Below are positions 1 through 7,155 of a stretch of DNA of 39,873 bases, piece by piece. The DNA lies in contig JANYFU010000149.1 of NCBI GenBank assembly GCA_025359665.1, forward strand, positions 1 through 39,873, written 5' to 3'. The notes beneath the pieces were generated by a model that was given only the letters and a program-made list of their open reading frames with translations, made no database searches and was not told where the DNA came from. The number at the start of each line of letters is the position of its first letter. The first letter of the stretch is position 1. Source of the DNA: Caulobacteraceae bacterium. GTDB taxonomy: Bacteria > Pseudomonadota > Alphaproteobacteria > Caulobacterales > Caulobacteraceae. Made by a program: the position numbers and the translations under genes.

Positions 1-1356
1 GGTGGCGTCGGGCAACAGCAGCGCGATGGAGTGATAGAGACGTGGCTTGGTGGCCGCGGCGCCCTCGGTCCAGGCGCCCGTCGCCGGATCCCAAATTTCG
101 GTGTTGTAATCGATATCGACGGCGGCGTTGGCCTTGGCCGAGCCGCCAGTGACCGCGACCTTGCCGTCGGCGAGGACGGTGGCGGTCGCCCAATAGCGAT
201 ACTGGTCGATGTTGGCGGTGCTGGTGACGACGGGCTTGGGCCCATTGATGTCGATCAACTGGGCCACGGCTGGGGCGGTGGCGGTCAATCCGAGGCGCAG
301 CGAAAACAGCTTGCCCGGTGCGTACATGATCGTCGGCAAGGTCAGCGACCCGCGGTTCGGGGCGGGCACGCCTTTCACTACCGGGAACGTCGTAATCGTG
401 CCGGCGCCCGCCGGATTGATGCTGTACATCTTGCCGGTATTGGCGATCATGAAGATATCGCCCCGGGGCGTCAGCCACGCCTTGGGATAGAACCAGCCGC
501 CCTGGCTCAAGCCGAAGGCGTCGTTGCTGGACGCGCCGGTAAGCGTGCGCCAGACCGGCGTGGCGCTTGAGTTGTAGACCTCGGGCGTAATGGTGGGGAT
601 TGTCGAATTCAGATACCCACCCAAGGTGACCATGTCGCCATTCGGCATGACGACGACCGTCGGATACCAGCGGCCATACTGCATCGCGGCCTGGTTACGG
701 ATCGTGTTGTTGGGTGGAGAAAAGATCGTTGTCTGATTAGTACCGGCGTTGTTCCGAAAAGTGACTCCAGTGTCGCCCCCCGTGATCAGCACCTCGCCTG
801 TCTGCCAGTCCAGCGACTGGAAGCTGCAGAAGATGTCGGTCGTCGTGGTGTTGGGCAGCACGCTGTGCGCCGTGGAGGAGTCGCCGAGTTTGGGGTCCCA
901 CACATCATAGATGAAGGTGTTCGCGGCATTGACGTTGGTGCCGTAGTTCAGCACCCGGCCATCGGGCAGAAGAATGACGTGCAGACTGACGAGGGGCCAG
1001 GTCACCGCCGGGTCGAAGTAGCCGGTGGTTCCGGCGGTCGCGCCCGCTGCCGGAGCCTGGCCGAACACATAGCCCGTGCCTGGAAATACCGGAGCCGCCG
1101 GAGGCGCCTTGGCCGCCATCAGACTCATTCGGGACGACACCACCGGCGCTATCGCCACGGGCCCCTTGCCATCGTCGTAAAGCGGTTTGGCCATGGTCGA
1201 CATATCGTCCATGTGCAGGGCGCCGATGTTGCTGAGGTCCTGACCCGGAAGGTCGTTCGGCGCCACCATCATCGAATGGGTCGCCTGCGCCCCGGCCCAC
1301 AGGGGGGCGCCAAGGATCGATGCGGCCAGTAAGGCCGCCATGCTTACAATTTTCAT
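1..1356 (-). CDS. Secreted kelch-type radical copper oxidase relative (galactose/glyoxal oxidase family), 3' end outside window
   Basis: The frame is open from an ATG at 1356 to the window edge (452 codons, no stop seen), so the C-terminus is missing. Residues 1-23 look like a signal peptide ending in a Gly-Ala-Gln-Ala stretch, which predicts an exported protein. Kelch-like repeats with Gly-Gly turns are visible (LITGGD near 190-195, VTLGG near 242-246, VTGGS near 401-405). Residues matching the copper-radical cofactor of galactose and glyoxal oxidases are present: Cys177 in DIFCSF and Tyr231 in GRWYPT (the Cys-Tyr crosslink pair), and Tyr441-His442 in RLYHS followed by LLLPD (axial Tyr and one Cu ligand). 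The second His ligand would lie beyond base 1. Known family members oxidise primary alcohols or aldehydes to give H2O2; the substrate here is unknown. The 230-base gap upstream (1357-1586) presumably holds its promoter; I see no clear consensus. Confidence 0.85.
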   Translation of the reverse strand, partial: MKIVSMAALLAASILGAPLWAGAQATHSMMVAPNDLPGQDLSNIGALHMDDMSTMAKPLYDDGKGPVAIAPVVSSRMSLMAAKAPPAAPVFPGTGYVFGQAPAAGATAGTTGYFDPAVTWPLVSLHVILLPDGRVLNYGTNVNAANTFIYDVWDPKLGDSSTAHSVLPNTTTTDIFCSFQSLDWQTGEVLITGGDTGVTFRNNAGTNQTTIFSPPNNTIRNQAAMQYGRWYPTVVVMPNGDMVTLGGYLNSTIPTITPEVYNSSATPVWRTLTGASSNDAFGLSQGGWFYPKAWLTPRGDIFMIANTGKMYSINPAGAGTITTFPVVKGVPAPNRGSLTLPTIMYAPGKLFSLRLGLTATAPAVAQLIDINGPKPVVTSTANIDQYRYWATATVLADGKVAVTGGSAKANAAVDIDYNTEIWDPATGAWTEGAAATKPRLYHSIALLLPDAT

Positions 1357-1586
1357 CAAACACCCCACCACTTCAAGCAACAAAGACTTGCAATCGCTCA
1401 GTCGCCATCGTTATTTCAAGATTTCACAGTGGCAACAATACTTTGTATCATTGAGCACCACCGTGACGCAAGGAAAATGGCGCCTCTTCGCGCCTGAAGA
1501 TCGTACCGCCAGTGGTATACGCACGATTTTGCCCGGCCGATCACGGCGATGGCGGTCGAAGAAACAAAAACGGCCGATCAAGGCGG

Positions 1587-4415
1587 CTAAGGACCGGTGA
1601 TTCGCAGCTCGTCATAGGTCCGATGGTCGGAATCTATCCAGCCGAACCGCTCACGGATCTCCGATAGGGTGCGCCTGTAGATATCGACGTCGACGTAGTT
1701 GGCGTGGCGAGGGCTGTCGACATAGGCGACCTGCCCCCGCAGATTGGGCCGGTGATCGCGTTTCATCGCGGTCCAGGCCGCCAGGTCCTGGCCGGACTGG
1801 GTGATGTAGGCGTCCATGGCCGCCATCTGGGCCATTTCGTCGAAGCGCTGATAGCCGGCCGAAGCGAACTCGATGAACCCCAGCACCGCCAGCCCCCGCA
1901 GCGAGCGGTGGAAGATGTTCAGATAGAGCTCGGGATGCCCGTGGTTCCAGGTGAACAGGTTCTCGTCCAGAAACGGCAGGCGGTATTCATAGCCGGTGGC
2001 GCAGAGCACCAGGTCGAAGGTCTCCTCCGACCCGTCGGCGAAGATCGCGCCGGTGGGCGTGAACCGCGTGACGTCCCTTTTGCCGATCAGGTCGCCGTGG
2101 GCCAGGTGGTGCAGCACCTGGGAATTCATGATCGGGTGGGATTCCAGCAGCTTGTGATCGGGCGCCGGCAGGCCGAAGCGGGTCAGGTCGCCGGTCAGGG
2201 CGTCGACCATCTCGCTGGGATCGGTGGGTAGGGCCACGCCGCGCGGAGGACGCACCGCGCCAGACAGGAAGAGATCGGTCGGCACCCCGAACACATGCTT
2301 GGGCACGAAACGGTATCCACGCCGGACGCTGATGAAAGCCGCGTCGGCCGTGCGGGCGGCGTCGCAGGCGATATCGACGCCGGAATTACCCGCCCCGATG
2401 ATCAGCACCCGCCGGCCCTTGAAATCGTCGGCCGACCGGTGGCTGACGCTGTGGCGAACTTCGCCCCGGAAAGTCTCCAGCCCCGGATAGGCGGGCATGG
2501 CCGGATGCCAGGTGACGCCGTTGGCGCAGACCAGGCCCTCGTAGTGACGCGTCGAACCGTCGCCCAAGGTCACCTGCCAGCCGTCGGCCGCGTTGTCGCC
2601 CAAAGGCTCGGCCCTGACGACCTCGGTGTTGAAGGCGATGGCCTCGCGCAGGCCGAACACCTCGGCGAACTGGCGGATGTAGGCGTGGATCTGCCGGTAA
2701 TCCGGATAGTCGGGATATGACGCCGGCATCGGCAGGCCAAAGAACCCGGAAGTATGTTTCGATGAGATGAAGTGCGCCGATTCATACATCGAGGTGCCTG
2801 GGTTCTCGATGTCCCAGATCCCACCGACGTCGGAGTGCCGCTCGAAGTGGTCATACGGCAGACCCGCCAGGCGGAAGGCCCTCGCCGCCATCAGCCCGCC
2901 CGGCCCCGCACCGATGATGCAATATTTGCCGCGCGCTTCGACAGGCTTGGGACGTGTGCGGGTCGTGTCGGGGCGCAGATCGCTGGCCCCGAGCGCCGCG
3001 TAGACCCGGGGCCGGTTGGCGCGCAGCCACAGGCCGAAACCCAATCCGAAGACGAAAATCACCCCGTAGGCAACGGGTGTCCAACCGATCCAGGCCACAT
3101 GGACCGGCGTCAACAACGGAAAGTTCCAGATCACCAGCACGCCGGCCCCGATCAGACCCACCGTCCCGGCCACCGGCGCGGCCAGATCGAGCCAGGTGCG
3201 AGAGGTCGCCCGCCGCGCCAGCCAGACCACGATAGCCACCGCCGCCAAGCCTTGCAGCAGGATAATTCCTAAGGTGGAGAAGCCGATCAGGGCCGGCATC
3301 ACCACCCGGTAGGGTTCCAGCTTGGCCAGGCCAAAGGCCAGCACGCCGAGGCCCGTGGCGACGGTGACCGTCAGGCTGGCGTTGGAAGGAGCGTGGCGCA
3401 CCAGATGGAAGCGGCCCAGAGCCGGCGGCAGCAGCTTCTCGCGCCCCAGCGCAAAGATGTAGCGGCTGGCGGCGTTATGCATGGCCAGGTACGAGGCCAG
3501 GATCGAGGTGCAGACCAGGACACCGGTGATCGCCCCGGCCGCGCCGCCGACGAAATGCGATGACAGGCCAAGCATCAGTTCGCCGCCCTGAGCCTTGGCC
3601 ATCGATTGGGCCTTGTCAGCGCCCATCGAACCGACCGCGACCCAGGCGGTGAGCAGATAGAACAAGCCAATCAGGCTGACCGAGGCGAAGGTGGCGGCGG
3701 GAATGGCCTTGGTAGGCTCGCGCGTCTCCTCGCCATAGAGAGCCGCCGATTCGAAGCCGATGAACGAAGTGAAGGCGAACATCACGGCGATGGCGAAGCC
3801 GTGTACGAACACCACGTGGGGATCAAACGAGGCCAGCGGAAAGGCGTCCCATCCCTTGGTCACCACCACCGCCACATCGAAACCGCCCAGGATGGTGATC
3901 TCACCGATCATCAGCGCGCCCAGAACCCGCGACGACAGGTCGATCGAGCGATAGCCGAGCACGGCGGTGACAGCGGCCCCGATCCCAGCCCACACGAACC
4001 AGGCTTCGTGGATACCGACATGGGAGAACACCAGGTCGGCGAAATAACCGAAGGCCACCGCCAGGCCGAGGGCGAACAACACATAGGTGACCATGGCGAT
4101 GAAGGCGGCGCCCACACCAACCACCTTGCCCAGACCCTGGACCACATAGGTATAGAAGGCGCCGGTGCTGACGATGCGCCGGCTGATGCGGGCATAGCCG
4201 ACCGCGAAACACAGCAGGATCACCGCCGCCAGCAGGAAGGCGCCCGGCATGCCCGCGCCGTTGCCCTGGGCCAGGGCGATGGGCAGATTGCCGATCATCG
4301 CCGCCAAGGGCGCGGCGGCGGCCACGACCAGGAAAACGATGCGCCCCATGGTGAGCTCGCGCCGGGGCTTGCCGGTCTCGTAGAGCCGCGCGGCGGCTCT
4401 CAGCATTTCATCCAT
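1587..4415 (-). CDS. APC-family amino-acid permease fused to a flavin-containing monooxygenase
   Basis: One 942-residue frame holds two complete domains. Residues 1 to about 468 are an APC-superfamily permease with about 12 hydrophobic segments, the STGAFYTYV stretch near 83-91 and the family motif around 221-240 (FES..LYGEETREPTKAIP). A charged, Pro/Arg-rich linker (about 469-497) leads into a cytosolic flavin monooxygenase. That part has a FAD-binding GAGPGG at 502-507, an FMO-like fingerprint FRGEVRHSVSH at 649-659, an NADPH-binding GAGNSG at 674-679 and the CATGY motif at 805-809. The fingerprint ends in His where classic FMOs have Tyr/Phe and Baeyer-Villiger enzymes have Trp. The domains are in frame with no stop between them. 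Import of an amino acid or amine coupled to its N-, S- or C-oxidation is inferred. The esterase gene lies 30 bases upstream on the same strand. The ATG at 4415 has only a weak GGGG-type ribosome site. Confidence 0.88.
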   Translation of the reverse strand: MDEMLRAAARLYETGKPRRELTMGRIVFLVVAAAAPLAAMIGNLPIALAQGNGAGMPGAFLLAAVILLCFAVGYARISRRIVSTGAFYTYVVQGLGKVVGVGAAFIAMVTYVLFALGLAVAFGYFADLVFSHVGIHEAWFVWAGIGAAVTAVLGYRSIDLSSRVLGALMIGEITILGGFDVAVVVTKGWDAFPLASFDPHVVFVHGFAIAVMFAFTSFIGFESAALYGEETREPTKAIPAATFASVSLIGLFYLLTAWVAVGSMGADKAQSMAKAQGGELMLGLSSHFVGGAAGAITGVLVCTSILASYLAMHNAASRYIFALGREKLLPPALGRFHLVRHAPSNASLTVTVATGLGVLAFGLAKLEPYRVVMPALIGFSTLGIILLQGLAAVAIVVWLARRATSRTWLDLAAPVAGTVGLIGAGVLVIWNFPLLTPVHVAWIGWTPVAYGVIFVFGLGFGLWLRANRPRVYAALGASDLRPDTTRTRPKPVEARGKYCIIGAGPGGLMAARAFRLAGLPYDHFERHSDVGGIWDIENPGTSMYESAHFISSKHTSGFFGLPMPASYPDYPDYRQIHAYIRQFAEVFGLREAIAFNTEVVRAEPLGDNAADGWQVTLGDGSTRHYEGLVCANGVTWHPAMPAYPGLETFRGEVRHSVSHRSADDFKGRRVLIIGAGNSGVDIACDAARTADAAFISVRRGYRFVPKHVFGVPTDLFLSGAVRPPRGVALPTDPSEMVDALTGDLTRFGLPAPDHKLLESHPIMNSQVLHHLAHGDLIGKRDVTRFTPTGAIFADGSEETFDLVLCATGYEYRLPFLDENLFTWNHGHPELYLNIFHRSLRGLAVLGFIEFASAGYQRFDEMAQMAAMDAYITQSGQDLAAWTAMKRDHRPNLRGQVAYVDSPRHANYVDVDIYRRTLSEIRERFGWIDSDHRTYDELRITGP

Positions 4416-4445
4416 GAACAGCCCCGGGGGTCATGGGACCACCTC

Positions 4446-5384
4446 TTACCGGGCTGGAGCCGCAGCGTCAGCGTCACGCCACAGCCAACGCAGGGATTCG
4501 GCGAAGATCGCCCCGCCGTGGCGAAGCGTGTGGCCACCCGTGCCGAACTCGAAGCGGACGTCATAGCCGGCGAAATCCAGGGCGTTGGCCATGGTCTGGT
4601 TCGCCAACGGCCAGTCGCCATAGACGTTGCGCCCGTCGTTGGCGCCGTCCTGGATCAACACCCGGATCGGCTTGCGCGGCGTAGAGCGCACCAGGAACGG
4701 ATAGTTGTGGCCGCCGTCGATATTGACGAACGAGCCGCAGTGGCTGAGCACCCCGCCGAAATTGTCGGGGAAATTCCAGGCGACGGTGAAGGCGCAGATA
4801 CCGCCGCTGCTGATGCCGCAGATCGCCCGGCGGGCCGGATCGGCGGTCAGGGTCAGGCCCTCGGCGGCCTCGACGAAGGGCAGCAAATCCTCGATCAGGA
4901 ATCGGCCATAGGTCGAGGTCAGGGGATCATATTCGGCCCGGCGTTGATCCCAGTCGGGCTCGTCGCCGGCGCGGCGTCGGCCGGGATTGACGAACACGGC
5001 CACCGTGGGACCGATTTCCCCCTGGGCGCGCAGACTGTCGAGGACCCTGGTCGCCCGCACCGGGCCGCGCCGGGCCTGATAGCCGCCGCCGTCATTGAAC
5101 ACGATCAGATTGGCCGGCGCCGAGCGGTCGAGACCGGCGGAGGCGTAGACAAAGACGTCGCGCCGTGTCCCGGCAAAGATGGCGCTGTCATCCCAGCCGC
5201 GATGGGCCGAGACCGTTCCGGCTGGCGTATCGTCATCCGGATAAGCTTCGGCACAAGGGTGATAAGGCGCGTCGCCAGGGTGGTTCAGCGACAACCGGAA
5301 ATCCGCCGAGCCACGGCCGTTCATCTCCAGAGACGGCTGCCGATCGAGGCCCAGGGCCGCATAGGTTTCAAGGCTCATCGGCAT
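4446..5384 (-). CDS. Putative esterase, enterochelin-esterase-like alpha/beta hydrolase
   Basis: A 312-residue protein of the PF00756-type esterase family (Fes/IroE/esterase D-like). The nucleophile elbow GISSGG puts the catalytic Ser at 192. A downstream DGANDGRN stretch can supply the Asp and the late GGH the His of the triad. No signal peptide is evident, so it is probably cytosolic. The start is placed at ATG 5384 (MPMSLETYAAL) because GGAG lies 10 bases upstream; the frame stays open further upstream to 5555 but that stretch is low-complexity Arg/Ser and overlaps the divergent DUF2252 gene. It is 30 bases upstream of the permease-monooxygenase fusion on the same strand, so the two are probably co-transcribed. 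Hydrolysis of an ester made by, or fed to, the monooxygenase is a plausible but unproven role. Confidence 0.85.
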   Translation of the reverse strand: MPMSLETYAALGLDRQPSLEMNGRGSADFRLSLNHPGDAPYHPCAEAYPDDDTPAGTVSAHRGWDDSAIFAGTRRDVFVYASAGLDRSAPANLIVFNDGGGYQARRGPVRATRVLDSLRAQGEIGPTVAVFVNPGRRRAGDEPDWDQRRAEYDPLTSTYGRFLIEDLLPFVEAAEGLTLTADPARRAICGISSGGICAFTVAWNFPDNFGGVLSHCGSFVNIDGGHNYPFLVRSTPRKPIRVLIQDGANDGRNVYGDWPLANQTMANALDFAGYDVRFEFGTGGHTLRHGGAIFAESLRWLWRDADAAAPAR

Positions 5385-5505
5385 GGGTGGCGATCTCCGG
5401 TCTGGCGGAGCCAATACGCTCGCTTTGGAACGATGTCCTCGCAAGAGCTTTGTCTCTTTCGGTTGATTCAAGCCATCGCGACCCCGGCCCTTCTGGAGAC
5501 CGCTA

Positions 5506-6699
5506 TTGCCGACTACCCCCGACGACCGCGCGGCCAGACTGGCGCGCACCCGCAACCTGAAGATGGCGCGCTCCGCCCACGCCTATGTGCGCGGTAGCAC
5601 GGTGAAGTTCTACGAGTGGTTGGACCAGAGCGCCGGCAAGGTTCCGGAGGGTCCCGCGGTATGGATTTGCGGCGATTGCCATGTCGGCAATCTTGGGCCT
5701 TTGGCCGACGCCAAGGGGCGGGTGGCGGTGCGGATTCGCGACCTCGATCAGACGGTGATCGGCAATCCAGGGCATGATCTCATTCGCCTGACCCTGTCGC
5801 TGGTATCGGTCGCCCGGGGCTCCAATCTTTCGGGAGTGACGATGGCGCGAATGGTTGAACAGTCGATCGCCGGCTATGAGGCGGCGCTGAACGCCGACGA
5901 CGACAAACAGATCGACAGGAGCTACCGGCCAGAGACCATTCAGGACCTGCTGGAACGGTCGGTGAGACGGCGGTGGCGTCACCTTGCCCAGGAGCGGCTC
6001 GATGGCGTCAAGCCGGTCATCCCGCTGGGCAGGAAGTTCTGGGCGCTGGACGCACCGGAAAAGGCGGCGCTCGAAACCCTGTTCGCCGGGGACGAGGTGC
6101 GCGCCATGGTGACCAAACTGCGTGGCCGCGACGCCGGCGATCGCTTGGAAATGGTCGACGCCGCCTATTGGATGAAGGGCTGCAGCTCGCTCGGCCGGCT
6201 GCGCTTCGCGGTGATGATGAGGATCGGCGAGGGCGACGGGGCCAGCACCTGCCTGATCGACGTCAAGGAGGCCGTGACCGCCGCGGCGCCGCGGTCGAAG
6301 ACGGCGACGATGCCCCGAAGCAACGCCGTTCGCGTGGTCACGGGGGCGAGGGCTTTGTCGCCGAGTCTTGGCGAACGCATGGTCGCCGCCCGGCTGTTGG
6401 AAACCGGTGTCGTGCTCAGGGAATTGACGCCACAGGATCTGAAGATCGAAGTCGAGCGGCTCGCGGAAGACGAAGCCCTGGCGTTAGCGAGGTATCTCGC
6501 CGGAGTGGTGGGCCGCGCCCACGGCCGGCAGATGGACCCGCCCACGCGGGAGCGATGGCGCAACGATCTGCTCAGAGCGCACAGCTCGACAGTCGATGCG
6601 CCTTCCTGGCTGTGGTCGAGCATCGTCGAACTGCTGTCCGTCCACGAGGGCGCCTATCTCGACCACTGCCGGCGTTTCGCCCTATCGGCGGCCGCCTGA
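5506..6699 (+). CDS. DUF2252 family protein
   Basis: A 397-residue protein recognised by the DUF2252 signature blocks: RSAHAYVRGST (about 22-32), ICGDCHVGNLG (about 54-64), RDLDQT (78-83) and GNPGHDLIRL (86-95). The HGDxHxGN-like and DxD-like motifs recall kinase-fold (aminoglycoside phosphotransferase-like) proteins, but the family has no established function. The start is a TTG at 5506 with GGAG 7 bases upstream; the next Met is residue 20, which would leave too little sequence ahead of the first conserved block. It is divergent from the esterase across 121 bases and is followed on the same strand by an iron-permease-family gene. No membrane segments are seen. Confidence 0.85.
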   Translation: MPTTPDDRAARLARTRNLKMARSAHAYVRGSTVKFYEWLDQSAGKVPEGPAVWICGDCHVGNLGPLADAKGRVAVRIRDLDQTVIGNPGHDLIRLTLSLVSVARGSNLSGVTMARMVEQSIAGYEAALNADDDKQIDRSYRPETIQDLLERSVRRRWRHLAQERLDGVKPVIPLGRKFWALDAPEKAALETLFAGDEVRAMVTKLRGRDAGDRLEMVDAAYWMKGCSSLGRLRFAVMMRIGEGDGASTCLIDVKEAVTAAAPRSKTATMPRSNAVRVVTGARALSPSLGERMVAARLLETGVVLRELTPQDLKIEVERLAEDEALALARYLAGVVGRAHGRQMDPPTRERWRNDLLRAHSSTVDAPSWLWSSIVELLSVHEGAYLDHCRRFALSAAA

Positions 6700-6788
6700 A
6701 GGCCGTCCAGGCGCGTTGCGGAACGAGAAGTCTCGGTATCCATTCTCCGGATGGCCCAGCCGGCCGAGCAACCTTGGAGACGCTGTTG

Positions 6789-7136
6789 ATGGAAGAACTT
6801 TTCGAGACCGCCGCAACCAGAATCTCGCGGGCGATGGGTCGCCCCATGACCTTCGTTGTCTGCTGCCTGCTGGTGCTCATCTGGGCGGCGACCGGGCCGA
6901 TCTTCCATTTTTCGGACACCTGGCAGCTGGTGATCAACACCGGTACGACGATCATCACCTTCCTGATGGTGTTCCTGATCCAGAACAGTCAGAACCGCGA
7001 GGGCGAAGCCCTACAGGCCAAGTTGGATGAACTGATCCGGGCCCTGGAAACGGCCGAGAACCGTTTCATCGGCCTGGAGCAACGCACGGAACGTGAAATC
7101 GGCGAGATGCGCGCCGAGCATGAGGCCGAGAGCTAA
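6789..7136 (+). CDS. Low-affinity iron permease family protein
   Basis: A 115-residue inner-membrane protein with two hydrophobic segments (about 20-37 and 46-65) joined by GPIFHFSDTWQLVIN, then a charged, Glu/Arg-rich helical tail likely to form a coiled coil (about 68-115). The blocks WQLVINTGTTIITF, MVFLIQNSQNR and KLDELIRA are hallmarks of PF04120 proteins, annotated as low-affinity iron/copper permease by distant fungal homology; actual metal transport is unproven for bacterial members. The start ATG 6789 has GGAG 9 bases upstream. The frame is open much further upstream, antisense-like within the DUF2252 gene, but that sequence has no protein-like composition. It converges on the RND pump gene with a 19-base gap. 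Confidence 0.85.
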   Translation: MEELFETAATRISRAMGRPMTFVVCCLLVLIWAATGPIFHFSDTWQLVINTGTTIITFLMVFLIQNSQNREGEALQAKLDELIRALETAENRFIGLEQRTEREIGEMRAEHEAES

Positions 7137-7155
7137 CGGCGATTGATGTCAGCGA

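Noticed and set aside
1534-1580. Direct repeat of cggccgatca at 1534-1543 and 1571-1580
   Set aside because: Only two short copies with no flanking mobile-element features; probably chance in GC-rich sequence.
3606-5597. Long plus-strand open frame of 663 codons across the permease and esterase genes
   Set aside because: It is antisense to two well-supported genes, is rich in His, Gln, Gly and Arg as expected for shadow frames in GC-rich DNA, and has no recognisable domain or ribosome site.
5973-6788. N-terminal extension of the iron-permease-family frame
   Set aside because: It overlaps the DUF2252 gene in another frame, is Arg/Gly-rich, and a good ribosome site precedes ATG 6789.
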